Below, one piece after another: positions 6,780-13,934 of a stretch of 14,877 nucleotides of DNA. This stretch comes from Bacteroidaceae bacterium (lineage in GTDB: Bacteria; Bacteroidota; Bacteroidia; Bacteroidales; Bacteroidaceae). The position numbers were made by a program, and so were the translations under genes. The DNA lies in contig JAEDNQ010000041.1 in NCBI GenBank assembly GCA_016302435.1, positions 1-14,877 on the forward strand, given 5' to 3'. A model generated the notes under the pieces. It had not been told where the DNA came from, did no database searches, and saw only the letters and a list, made by a program, of their open reading frames with translations. The stretch's first letter is position 1. Each line of letters opens with the position of its first letter.

Positions 6780-7895
6780 TCAGTCTGCCAGCATGAAGTC
6801 AGACATGATGTCGTTGGAGACAAACACCCCTGCCCGAGTCAATTTAATTCGACCATTCATATCCTCCATTGTGCCCAGAAGAAGATGCTTTTGAGCCGTA
6901 AGGACAAACTGGGCGTACTTCTCTGCTCCAAACGCCCGCATCAAGTCATCCTTTTCAACACCCTCCGCTGTACGCAATGCAGTAAAGACATACTCGTCAT
7001 AGCGTTCGACCTCAGTCAACATCTCCACCACGACGGGTTCACCGTCAAGATATGCTTGGAGCGAGTCTACATTATAGCATCTGTTGCGCCCATCGTAAGA
7101 GTGCGCCCCTGCTCCTACCCCAAGATAAGGCGCCCCATGCCAGTAGGAGGAGTTGTGGCGTGACTGCATGCCAGGTAAGCAGAAGTTGCTTATCTCATAA
7201 TGGCAGAAGCCTGCAGCCTTTGATGCATCTATCAGATGCTCAAACATAGCCCTCTCTATCTCTTCATCCACCTCCTTTATCCTACCATCCTCTCTCATCC
7301 TGTCTAAGGCTGTGCCCTCTTCGTACATCAGAGAATAAGCCGAAAGATGCTGCACACCAAGGCTCAACGCTCTGGCGACATCAGCAGACCAACCCTCAAG
7401 CGTCTGGTCGGGAAAACCAAACATCAAGTCGATGCTCACATTGTCAAAGCCACACGCCTGTGCCATTCGGACAGCATTCATCGCCTGAATAGCCGTATGA
7501 CGCCTACAGAGAAAACGCAAACGGTCATCATCAAAGCTCTGCACACCCATGCTCAAGCGGTTGACACCCATAGCTCTCATAGCAAGGAGTCGCCCCTTCT
7601 GCATATCATCTGGATTGCCCTCTACAGTCACTTCTGCCTTCGCGCGTACATTATATATATTATATATAGCGTCCAGTATTCTCCCAAGATCTTTGACATC
7701 AAGGACTGAAGGAGTTCCCCCGCCAAAATATATCGTGTCAACAGGAGCACCCTGAAGATAACAGCTTCTGCTTTGAAGTTCCTCTATGACCCTGTCTACA
7801 TACCGAGGGATAGACGCAAGGGCTGTGGTCGAATAAAAGCCACAATAGATGCATCGACTTTTGCAAAAGGGGACATGAACATAAATACCTGCCAT
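6780..7895 (-). CDS. hemW: HemW, radical SAM heme chaperone (HemN-like)
   Basis: The 371-residue product starts AGIYVHVPFCKSRCIYCGF, with the radical SAM cluster cysteines C11, C15 and C18. The residue corresponding to the fourth Cys of true HemN is Phe20, and the length fits HemW (E. coli 378), not HemN (about 455). FGGGTPSVL, the SAM-binding glycine motif, and HNSSYWHGAPYLGVGAGAHS, typical of HemW, are present. HemW binds heme and delivers it to respiratory proteins; many databases still call it coproporphyrinogen III oxidase. The frame extends 40 codons upstream, but the -7 box at 7924-7931 falls within that extension and the conserved start follows the ATG at 7895, so I chose that ATG. 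It is divergent from the EF-G paralog. No clear terminator hairpin follows its stop. Confidence 0.94.
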   Translation of the reverse strand: MAGIYVHVPFCKSRCIYCGFYSTTALASIPRYVDRVIEELQSRSCYLQGAPVDTIYFGGGTPSVLDVKDLGRILDAIYNIYNVRAKAEVTVEGNPDDMQKGRLLAMRAMGVNRLSMGVQSFDDDRLRFLCRRHTAIQAMNAVRMAQACGFDNVSIDLMFGFPDQTLEGWSADVARALSLGVQHLSAYSLMYEEGTALDRMREDGRIKEVDEEIERAMFEHLIDASKAAGFCHYEISNFCLPGMQSRHNSSYWHGAPYLGVGAGAHSYDGRNRCYNVDSLQAYLDGEPVVVEMLTEVERYDEYVFTALRTAEGVEKDDLMRAFGAEKYAQFVLTAQKHLLLGTMEDMNGRIKLTRAGVFVSNDIMSDFMLAD

Positions 7896-7923
7896 ATAGT
7901 TCTGAATTTTATATTTACTTGTA

Positions 7924-7931
7924 CAAAGATA
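7924..7931 (-). promoter_or_regulatory. -7 promoter box of hemW
   Basis: On the minus strand this reads TATCTTTG, a perfect match to TAnnTTTG, 28 bases before the ATG at 7895. No TTTG is present at the expected -33 position, so strength is uncertain. Confidence 0.65.
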
Positions 7932-7991
7932 GCACATTTTGCCCTTTGAGAAGGCTCTAAGGCTAAGAAAAAATCCTTTATTATGCAGAAA

Positions 7992-8005
7992 ATGTTGTAC
8001 AACAT
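7992..8005. promoter_or_regulatory. 14-base perfect palindrome, candidate operator
   Basis: ATGTTGTACAACAT is a perfect palindrome in the divergent hemW/EF-G-paralog region, about 60 bases upstream of the hemW -7 box. Its symmetry suits a dimeric regulator. The rest of the 301-base gap (7896-8196) holds the hemW -7 box, the heptamer array at 8054-8161 and a TTTG-N6-CAAA inverted repeat at 8020-8033; I see no gene in it. Confidence 0.5.
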
Positions 8006-8053
8006 AATAAAACACACCATTTGATTGAACAAAAAGCAGTAATTTTATCGCCG

Positions 8054-8161
8054 GTTTGAAAAATCAAATACAACCACCGTTTTTCTTACAGCCTGAAGAG
8101 CAGAGTTCAAACTTGTTTGAATACTCAGCCATGGCGAGGAAACGCCTGAATCCATTCAAAC
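8054..8161. promoter_or_regulatory. Four-copy GTTTGAA/TTCAAAC heptamer array upstream of the EF-G paralog
   Basis: The heptamer occurs exactly at 8054-8060 (GTTTGAA), 8106-8112 (TTCAAAC), 8115-8121 (GTTTGAA) and 8155-8161 (TTCAAAC). The middle two form a perfect inverted repeat, TTCAAACTTGTTTGAA (8106-8121). The first copy is also half of TTTGA-N4-TCAAA (8055-8068). No good TAnnTTTG box for the downstream gene was found, which would fit activator-dependent transcription. Confidence 0.55.
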
Positions 8162-8196
8162 GAAATTATTAACCAACAAACATATCCTAACCCACG

Positions 8197-10356
8197 ATGA
8201 AAGTATACCAGACCAACGAGATCAAGAACATCGCCCTGCTTGGCAATGACGGTGCAGGTAAGACGACCCTCACAGAAGCCATGCTGTACGAAGCAGGCAT
8301 CATCAGCAGACGCGGACGCATCACTGCCAAAAACACAGTCAGCGACTATTTCCCTGTAGAACAGGAATACGGCTACAGCGTTTTCTCTACAGTATTCCAT
8401 GTTGAATGGAACAATAAAAAGCTCAACATAATCGACTGCCCAGGAGCTGACGACTTTGTCGGAGCAGCCATGACAGCACTCAATGTGACAGACACAGCCC
8501 TGCTGCTCATCAACGGACAGTATGGACCAGAGGTGGGAACACAAAACCACTTCCGCTACACAGAGAAACTTGGAAAACCAGTCATTTTCCTCGTCAACCA
8601 GCTCGACTCAGAAAAGTTCGACTATCATCAGGTTCTCGACAACCTCATTGACATATACGGTTCAAAGGTAATCCCAATACAATATCCGCTCAACGAAGGT
8701 CCAGAGTTCAACTCACTCATCGATGTACTCCTCATGAAGAAGTACACATGGAAACCAGAAGGAGGCGAACCAACCATCGAGGACATACCCGACTCAGAGA
8801 AAGACAAGGCCATGGCCATGCACCGTGTGCTGGTAGAGGCCGCTGCGGAAAACGACGAAGAACTCATGGAGAAATTCTTCGACACAGAGACACTCACAGA
8901 AGATGAGCTCCGCACCGGCATACGCAAGGGACTCGCCACTCGCTCCATGTTCCCAGTCTTCTGCGTGTGCGCCACAAAAGACATGGGCGTACGCCGACTC
9001 ATGGAGTTCCTCGGCAATGTCGTGCCATTCGTTGACGAGATGCCACAGGTACACAACACACGAGGCGAAGAAGTCAAGCCAGACCCCAACGCTCCGACTT
9101 CCCTCTATTTCTTCAAGACTGCCAACGAACCCCACATTGGCGGAGTGCAGTACTTCAAGGTCATGTCTGGTACAGTGCATGAGGGCGACGACCTCACTAA
9201 CACTGACCGCGGATCAAAGGAGCGCATGGCACAGTTATTCGCATGTGCAGGCGCAAACCGCACAAAGGTTGAAGAACTTGTAGCTGGCGACATCGGCTGC
9301 ACAGTCAAACTGAAAGACGTACGCACGGGCAACACCCTTGCAGGCAAGGACTGCGAAAACCGCTTCAACTTCGTGAAGTACCCTAACCCCAAATATATCC
9401 GTGCCGTCAAGGCCGTCAACGAGGCAGATACAGAGAAGATGGTAGCAGCCATCCAGAAGATGGCACAGGAAGACCCTACATGGATCCTCGAGCAGTCTAA
9501 GGAACTCAAGCAGACCCTCGTCAAGGGACAGGGCGAGTTCCACCTCCGTACCCTCAAGTGGAGATTAGAGAACAACGAAAAGATAGCCATCCGCTTTGAA
9601 GAGCCAAAGATACCATATCGCGAGACAATCACAAAAGCAGCCCGTGCAGACTACCGCCACAAGAAGCAGTCAGGCGGTGCAGGACAGTTTGGTGAAGTCC
9701 ACCTCATCGTTGAGCCATACTACGATGGCATGCCAGACCCAACATCATACAAGTTCGGCAACCAGGAGTTCAAGATCAACGCAAAGAGCAAGGAAGAGGT
9801 AGACCTCGAATGGGGAGGCAAACTCGTATTCATCAACTCTGTTGTCGGCGGTGCCATTGACACACGCTTCATGCCAGCCATACTCAAGGGCATCATGAGC
9901 CGCATGGAGCAAGGACCTCTGACTGGTTCATACGCCCGCGATGTCCGCGTCATCGTATATGACGGAAAGATGCACCCAGTAGACTCCAACGAACTCTCCT
10001 TCATGCTTGCAGGCCGCAACGCCTTCTCTGCAGCCTTCAAGGAAGCAGGGCCAAAGCTCCTCGAACCAATATACGATGTTGAAGTCTTCGTCCCAGGAGA
10101 CAAGATGGGCGATGTAATGTCTGACCTTCAGGGACGCCGAGGCATGATTATCGGCAGCGAAAGCGAAAACGGTTACGAGAAACTCATAGCCAAGGTTCCA
10201 CTAAAGAGCCTTTCAAGCTACTCCACCACTCTAAGCTCCATCACAGGAGGACGTGCCAGCTTCATCATGAAGTTCGCATCATACGAGCTCGTTCCAACAG
10301 ACATCCAGCAGAAGCTCATGAAGGAATTTGAGGAACAGAGCAAGGACGAGGATTAA
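8197..10356 (+). CDS. fusA2: EF-G paralog (EF-G2 type) with altered GTPase motifs
   Basis: This 719-residue protein has all five EF-G domains. The P-loop GNDGAGKTT (16-24) is intact. The switch I end, RGIT in ordinary EF-G, is YGYS (58-61); the catalytic motif DTPGH is DCPGA (80-84), so the activating His is Ala84; and NKxD is NQLD (134-137). Domain IV is well kept: SGGAGQFGEVHL, and the tip loop HPVDSNE with H593. Domain V has GDVMSDLQGRRGMIIG. It should therefore bind the ribosome and nucleotide but hydrolyse GTP poorly. It matches my memory of Bacteroides thetaiotaomicron EF-G2, a starvation-time paralog controlled by the Cur regulator and reported to lack GTPase activity. The ATG at 8197 has no Shine-Dalgarno site. 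The gene is monocistronic: divergent hemW upstream, terminator downstream. The normal fusA is not in the window. Confidence 0.93.
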   Translation: MKVYQTNEIKNIALLGNDGAGKTTLTEAMLYEAGIISRRGRITAKNTVSDYFPVEQEYGYSVFSTVFHVEWNNKKLNIIDCPGADDFVGAAMTALNVTDTALLLINGQYGPEVGTQNHFRYTEKLGKPVIFLVNQLDSEKFDYHQVLDNLIDIYGSKVIPIQYPLNEGPEFNSLIDVLLMKKYTWKPEGGEPTIEDIPDSEKDKAMAMHRVLVEAAAENDEELMEKFFDTETLTEDELRTGIRKGLATRSMFPVFCVCATKDMGVRRLMEFLGNVVPFVDEMPQVHNTRGEEVKPDPNAPTSLYFFKTANEPHIGGVQYFKVMSGTVHEGDDLTNTDRGSKERMAQLFACAGANRTKVEELVAGDIGCTVKLKDVRTGNTLAGKDCENRFNFVKYPNPKYIRAVKAVNEADTEKMVAAIQKMAQEDPTWILEQSKELKQTLVKGQGEFHLRTLKWRLENNEKIAIRFEEPKIPYRETITKAARADYRHKKQSGGAGQFGEVHLIVEPYYDGMPDPTSYKFGNQEFKINAKSKEEVDLEWGGKLVFINSVVGGAIDTRFMPAILKGIMSRMEQGPLTGSYARDVRVIVYDGKMHPVDSNELSFMLAGRNAFSAAFKEAGPKLLEPIYDVEVFVPGDKMGDVMSDLQGRRGMIIGSESENGYEKLIAKVPLKSLSSYSTTLSSITGGRASFIMKFASYELVPTDIQQKLMKEFEEQSKDED

Positions 10357-10360
10357 CACA

Positions 10361-10377
10361 CTTTGCCCAAGGCAAAG
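10361..10377 (+). other. Small stem-loop just after the EF-G paralog stop
   Basis: CTTTGCC (10361-10367) pairs with GGCAAAG (10371-10377) around CAA, five bases after the stop codon. No T-tract follows. It may protect the 3' end or assist the larger hairpin just downstream. Confidence 0.5.
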
Positions 10378-10380
10378 GCT

Positions 10381-10439
10381 AAATAACACCCACAGAACAA
10401 GGCCAGAGATGCATACACGCGTCTCTGGCTTTGTTATTT
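10381..10439 (+). terminator. Terminator of the EF-G paralog
   Basis: AACAAGGCCAGAGA (10396-10409) pairs with TCTCTGGCTTTGTT (10422-10435): 14 pairs including one G-U, with a 12-base loop. AAATAAC (10381-10387) and GTTATTT (10433-10439) offer an outer pairing. The T-tract is interrupted (TTTGTTATTT), so efficiency is uncertain. Confidence 0.75.
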
Positions 10440-10503
10440 CAGCCATCAGCCAAGGCTTAGTTAACAGAATTATAATTAAATTAGTGGATATAAGTTAAAA
10501 TAA

Positions 10504-10530
10504 ATTTGATTCGGCTCAGATAAATCAAAT
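10504..10530. promoter_or_regulatory. Inverted repeat upstream of rprX, candidate operator
   Basis: ATTTGATT (10504-10511) and AATCAAAT (10523-10530) are perfect 8-base arms separated by 11 bases, so the half-site centres are 19 bases apart. It lies 40 bases upstream of the rprX -7 box, a position suited to an activator or to autoregulation. The region is A/T-rich, so chance cannot be excluded. Confidence 0.4.
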
Positions 10531-10569
10531 CATTCCGTTAAAAAAAGCACATTAGTTAAATATTAGTGC

Positions 10570-10577
10570 TATATTTG
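10570..10577 (+). promoter_or_regulatory. -7 promoter box of rprX-rprY
   Basis: TATATTTG is a perfect TAnnTTTG box 24 bases before the rprX ATG. No -33 TTTG is seen at the usual distance. The box overlaps the frame-extending GTG at 10566, which argues against that GTG as the start codon. Confidence 0.65.
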
Positions 10578-10601
10578 CAAAGTAATCTCAATAGTCCACT
10601 T

Positions 10602-12128
10602 ATGAAAAAGCCAGCAATCATAATACTCGTAATCGTCATGGGACTCTCCCTCGCCAGCCTTCTGGCACTCCAGGTGCGCTATATCGAAGAGATAACATCC
10701 CTGCGCTACGCACACTTCAACGAGTCGGTCAAGCGAAGCCTCTACGAGACAGCCCACAAGCTCGAGCTCTCAGAAGCCAAACGCTATCTGGAACAAGGCG
10801 CCGATGCCGCCCCGGGCATAACTACAGTGGTAGATTCAATCCATACAAGCACAGACACCACCATCGTGCAGCGCACCCATCAAGCCGTGGCCAAAGACGG
10901 CAGCGTGTTCCGTTCGAGAGAGACAACAGCCAGCACAAACCTCTCCGACAAATACTTCACCAAGAAGGGCACCAGCAAGTCTGAACAAAAGCGATCGCTC
11001 GAAGAACTGATGGCACTTCGCTATGCTAAAGAAAAAGCGCTAGTCGACGACGTCATATACAGCATTCTCTACACCGCCAGCGATAACCCGCTGGAACGCA
11101 GAATCGACTTCGTCGAATTAGACCAGATACTCAACACAGAGCTTAACAGCAACGGAATCAGCATCCCATACCACTTCACCGTGTACAACAACAACGGACA
11201 AGTAGTATACCAATGCACAGACTACGAAGAGAAAGGCTCATCCCACACATTCACCGAACCCCTCTTCAGCAATGATCCCGTGCAGAGCGGAGGCACACTT
11301 GAAGTCCACTTCCCCGAGCTCGGCCGTTATGTATGGCGCTCCATGTGGTTCATCCTGCCATCGGTCATCTTCACCCTGATACTCCTCATCACCCTAATCA
11401 TGACACTCACGCAACTCGTCAGGCAGAAGAAGCTCACCGAATTGAAGAACGACTTCATCAACAACATGACACATGAGTTCAAGACACCCATATCGTCCAT
11501 CTCGCTCGCCGCACAGATGCTCGGAGACGAGAGCGTGAAAAAGACGCCAGCACTCACCCAGCGACTCACATCGACAATCATGGACGAGACCAAGAGGCTG
11601 CGCTTCCAAGTGGAGAAGGTACTTCAGATGTCAATGTACAGCAACCAGCAGACTAACCTGCACATGAAAGAGGTAGACATCAACGAGCTCATTGCAGGCG
11701 TATGCCACACCTTCACCCTCAAGGTGGAGAAAAACCACGGCAAGATAATCACAAAGCTGCAAGCCACAGACTCCATTACGTGCGTTGACGACATGCACTT
11801 CACCAATGTCATCTTCAACCTCATGGACAATGCCGTCAAATACAAACGTCCCGACGCCGACCTGGAACTTGTCGTGGAGACATGGAACGAGCCAGGACTG
11901 CTCTGCATCTCCGTCAAGGACAACGGCATTGGAATAAAGAAAGAAGACCTTAAACGCATCTTCGACAAATTCTACCGCGTACACACAGGCAACGTGCACG
12001 ACGTCAAAGGATTCGGATTAGGCCTGGCCTACGTACACAAGATTGTCAAAGACCATAAGGGCACGATAGTGGCCGAAAGCGAATACGGCATCGGAACAAA
12101 ATTCATCATCAAGCTGAAAAGTGAATAG
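10602..12128 (+). CDS. rprX: Sensor histidine kinase, RprX-like
   Basis: A 508-residue membrane sensor kinase. Transmembrane helix 1 is at about residues 5-23, an extracytoplasmic sensing part of roughly 220 residues follows, and helix 2 is at about 249-272. The H-box NMTHEFKTPISSI has the phosphoacceptor H291, only about 19 residues after helix 2, so there is no room for a HAMP domain. The ATPase domain has the N-box FNLMDNAVKY (N410), DNGIG (440-444), the F-box IFDKFYRVH, and GFGLGL (470-475). It would autophosphorylate and pass the phosphate to RprY, encoded 102 bases downstream. The signal is unknown; the sensing domain resembles nothing I can name. The ATG at 10602 is chosen because it starts MKKPAII before helix 1 and lies just after the promoter box. 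The symbol rests on my recognition of the kinase-regulator pair. Confidence 0.9.
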   Translation: MKKPAIIILVIVMGLSLASLLALQVRYIEEITSLRYAHFNESVKRSLYETAHKLELSEAKRYLEQGADAAPGITTVVDSIHTSTDTTIVQRTHQAVAKDGSVFRSRETTASTNLSDKYFTKKGTSKSEQKRSLEELMALRYAKEKALVDDVIYSILYTASDNPLERRIDFVELDQILNTELNSNGISIPYHFTVYNNNGQVVYQCTDYEEKGSSHTFTEPLFSNDPVQSGGTLEVHFPELGRYVWRSMWFILPSVIFTLILLITLIMTLTQLVRQKKLTELKNDFINNMTHEFKTPISSISLAAQMLGDESVKKTPALTQRLTSTIMDETKRLRFQVEKVLQMSMYSNQQTNLHMKEVDINELIAGVCHTFTLKVEKNHGKIITKLQATDSITCVDDMHFTNVIFNLMDNAVKYKRPDADLELVVETWNEPGLLCISVKDNGIGIKKEDLKRIFDKFYRVHTGNVHDVKGFGLGLAYVHKIVKDHKGTIVAESEYGIGTKFIIKLKSE

Positions 12129-12230
12129 GCTAAGCCCAACGCTCCAGCAAGCTTGGACACACAAGCGACTCTCAACGCGGCAACGCACAACGAATCAAAA
12201 TTATTAATACATAAAAACAACGTACCGACT

Positions 12231-12959
12231 ATGATTTCAGACAACAAACTCAATGAGGTCAATATCCTCCTGTGCGAGGACGACGAAAGCTTAGGCATGC
12301 TCCTACGCGAATACCTCGAAGCCAAAGGCTACAACACAACCCTTTGCCAAGACGGCGAAGAAGGTCTTGCCACTTTCGAGATGTACGAGTTCAACCTCTG
12401 CATCCTCGACGTCATGATGCCACGCATGGATGGTTTCACCCTTGCACGCCGCATCCGCGAGCTCAATCAAGAGACACCATTCATGTTCCTCACAGCAAAG
12501 AATCTCAAGGAAGACGTGCGCGAGGGATTCGAACTCGGTGCCGATGACTATATCACCAAACCTTTCTCCATGGAAGAGGTGGTATACCGCATCGAAGCCA
12601 TACTCAGACGCGTGCGCGGAAAGAAAGCTAAAGACGTGGCAGTACGCGCCATCGGAGACTTCACCTTCGACACACAGAAACAGACTCTCACATACAACGG
12701 AGTAGAGTCTAAACTCACAACAAAAGAAGCTGAATTGCTGACACTCCTCTCCAACCGTCCCAACGAACTCCTCCAGCGCGACTATGCACTCAAGACAATA
12801 TGGATTGACGACAACTATTTCAACGCGCGCTCCATGGACGTGTACATCACCAAACTTCGCAAGCACCTAAGGGCAGACAAGAAGGTTGAAATCATCAATG
12901 TGCACGGAAAAGGATATAAGCTCGTCGTGTCAGACTCAAGCATACAGCCAAAGAAATAG
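12231..12959 (+). CDS. rprY: Response regulator, OmpR/PhoB type, RprY-like
   Basis: A 242-residue transcription factor. The receiver domain (about 10-125) has the acidic cluster CEDDES, phosphorylation site D60 in LDVMMPRMDG, T88 in FLTAKN, and K110 in DDYITKPF. The C-terminal winged helix (about 142-236) reads TKEAELLTLLSNRPNELLQR, then ARSMDVYITKLRKHL and IINVHGKGYKL. It closely matches my memory of Bacteroides RprY. It is phosphorylated by RprX and binds DNA as a dimer; its targets are not evident here, although the inverted repeat before rprX is a possible site. The frame runs open to a TTG at 12153, but homology starts only after the ATG at 12231. It is separated from rprX by 102 bases with no promoter box seen, so co-transcription is likely. 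Confidence 0.93.
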   Translation: MISDNKLNEVNILLCEDDESLGMLLREYLEAKGYNTTLCQDGEEGLATFEMYEFNLCILDVMMPRMDGFTLARRIRELNQETPFMFLTAKNLKEDVREGFELGADDYITKPFSMEEVVYRIEAILRRVRGKKAKDVAVRAIGDFTFDTQKQTLTYNGVESKLTTKEAELLTLLSNRPNELLQRDYALKTIWIDDNYFNARSMDVYITKLRKHLRADKKVEIINVHGKGYKLVVSDSSIQPKK

Positions 12960-12992
12960 GATGCACATATCCACTTCAATAGACAACACGCA

Positions 12993-13027
12993 ATGAGGGC
13001 GGATTGCTTTTGGCAATCCGCCCTCAT
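12993..13027. terminator. Perfect 15-pair hairpin between rprY and a convergent gene
   Basis: ATGAGGGCGGATTGC (12993-13007) pairs perfectly with GCAATCCGCCCTCAT (13013-13027), with the loop TTTTG. It lies 33 bases after the rprY stop and about 70 bases past the stop of the convergent membrane protein gene. No T-tract follows on either strand, so it is either a bidirectional stem that stops transcription with help or an mRNA 3'-end protector. Confidence 0.65.
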
Positions 13028-13098
13028 AGTATTCCTGATCCCTATAGGGGGAAAAGCGGCTTATGGTCGTCTGTTCTGCAGACCACACCCGTCACTCA

Positions 13099-13278
13099 TC
13101 AAGCCTCCAGCTTCTTGTTGATGAAGATATGTGTCAAGAGACCAATGATGATGAGGGCGAGACTGCCCCATGTATAGATGTTCTGGTCAGCCATGTCGCC
13201 CATAGCCGGAACAAGCGCACTGAGTATCTGCAGCACAGCACCCAATGCAATAAGTAAGATGCCAATATTCTTTTTCAT
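13099..13278 (-). CDS. Small two-helix membrane protein, function unknown
   Basis: A 59-residue protein with two hydrophobic helices (about residues 5-24 and 36-53) joined by a short polar loop (MGDMADQNIYTW), and a basic end, NKKLEA. Helix 1 reads IGILLIALGAVLQILSALV and helix 2 GSLALIIIGLLTHIFI. I recall similar uncharacterised small proteins in Bacteroidales, but no function. The start is the ATG at 13278; the frame continues upstream, but the -7 box at 13315-13322 lies within that extension, and MKK before the first helix is a natural start. It is transcribed away from rpsF and towards the rprY hairpin. A role as a small membrane subunit or stress protein is a guess. Confidence 0.8.
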   Translation of the reverse strand: MKKNIGILLIALGAVLQILSALVPAMGDMADQNIYTWGSLALIIIGLLTHIFINKKLEA

Positions 13279-13314
13279 TGTATATATGTTATTTTGTTTG
13301 TTAGTATTGTCTCT

Positions 13315-13322
13315 CAAAGGTA
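13315..13322 (-). promoter_or_regulatory. -7 promoter box of the small membrane protein gene
   Basis: On the minus strand this reads TACCTTTG, a perfect TAnnTTTG, 36 bases before the ATG at 13278. No -33 TTTG is seen. Confidence 0.6.
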
Positions 13323-13372
13323 CACAGTGGCATACCAGCAACATTTGGCAGCCCACTAAGCCTTGAAACAAA

Positions 13373-13395
13373 GTAAGCCAATCCAATTGACTTAC
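13373..13395. promoter_or_regulatory. Inverted repeat in the divergent region before rpsF
   Basis: GTAAGCCAAT (13373-13382) and ATTGACTTAC (13386-13395) pair at nine of ten positions around CCA. It lies about 50 bases upstream of the small membrane gene's -7 box and 124 bases upstream of the rpsF box. The rest of the 318-base gap (13279-13596) holds the two -7 boxes, A/T-rich stretches and a 12-base palindrome CTTTTGCAAAAG at 13532-13543; I see no gene there. Confidence 0.4.
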
Positions 13396-13518
13396 AAAAT
13401 AACTACTTTTTATCGACACTGCGAAACTTTTAGCCAACAAAATGTTGTTTTATGCTCAAAAACATCATTTTTTCTCAAAAAACAGCTCCAACATGCCACA
13501 AAATCCAAATTTTATTCG

Positions 13519-13526
13519 TAACTTTG
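13519..13526 (+). promoter_or_regulatory. -7 promoter box of the rpsF-rpsR-rplI operon
   Basis: TAACTTTG is a perfect TAnnTTTG box, followed by CACCG as in the ECF sigma promoter. The predicted start is near 13532, giving a leader of about 65 bases. No -33 TTTG is at the usual distance. Confidence 0.7.
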
Positions 13527-13596
13527 CACCGCTTTTGCAAAAGGCATCAGCATAGTAAACATTATTAACAACAACACAACTTACATTATTGATCTC

Positions 13597-13932
13597 ATGA
13601 ATCAATACGAAACCGTTTTCATTTTAACTCCCGTTTTGTCTGATGTACAGATGAAGGAAGCGGCAGATAAGTTTGTCAACTACCTCCAGAACAAGGGCGC
13701 TGAAATCATCAGCACAGAGAACTGGGGTCTTAAGACACTTGCTTATCCTATCGAGAAGAAAGGTTCTGGCTTCTACCAGATGATCGAATTCAAGGCCGAC
13801 CCAACAGTGATTGCTAAATTCGAGTTGCAGATGCGCCGCGACGAGCGCGTACTCCGCTACCTCACAGTTAAGAACGAAAAGTACGCAGCAGCTTATGCTG
13901 AGAAGCGTCGTAACCAGAAGAAGGAGGCATAA
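13597..13932 (+). CDS. rpsF: 30S ribosomal protein bS6
   Basis: A 111-residue bS6. It starts MNQYETVFILTPVLSD, and contains ENWGLKTLAYPIEKKGSGFY and RRDERVLRYLTVK, all typical of the family. The basic tail (KRRNQKKEA) is short compared with E. coli. bS6 pairs with bS18 on the 30S platform; in Flavobacterium the same two proteins, with bS21, hide the anti-Shine-Dalgarno sequence. It is first in the operon. Its own ATG is preceded by an A/T-rich leader with no Shine-Dalgarno site, in contrast with the next two genes. The stop overlaps the spacer of the rpsR ribosome-binding site. Confidence 0.97.
   Translation: MNQYETVFILTPVLSDVQMKEAADKFVNYLQNKGAEIISTENWGLKTLAYPIEKKGSGFYQMIEFKADPTVIAKFELQMRRDERVLRYLTVKNEKYAAAYAEKRRNQKKEA
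13921..13927 (+). promoter_or_regulatory. Strong Shine-Dalgarno site of rpsR
   Basis: AAGGAGG lies seven bases before the rpsR ATG at 13935 and is made by the last Lys-Glu-Ala codons of rpsF. Most starts in this window lack any such site. Strong sites ahead of bS18 or bS21 genes have been described in Bacteroidetes and proposed to allow autoregulation. Confidence 0.85.
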
Positions 13933-13934
13933 TC

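Noticed and set aside
7896..8196. Riboswitch or tRNA in the larger gaps
   Set aside because: No cloverleaf or known riboswitch core was seen in this gap, in 13279-13596 or in 6091-6346.
10566..10601. GTG start for rprX
   Set aside because: The -7 box at 10570-10577 lies downstream of it, so the transcript would not contain this codon.
13527..13545. bS6-bS18 autoregulatory RNA motif (CACCG plus hairpin) in the rpsF leader
   Set aside because: CACCG lies at or before the predicted transcription start and is shared with the sigma factor promoter, so it is better explained as promoter-proximal sequence.
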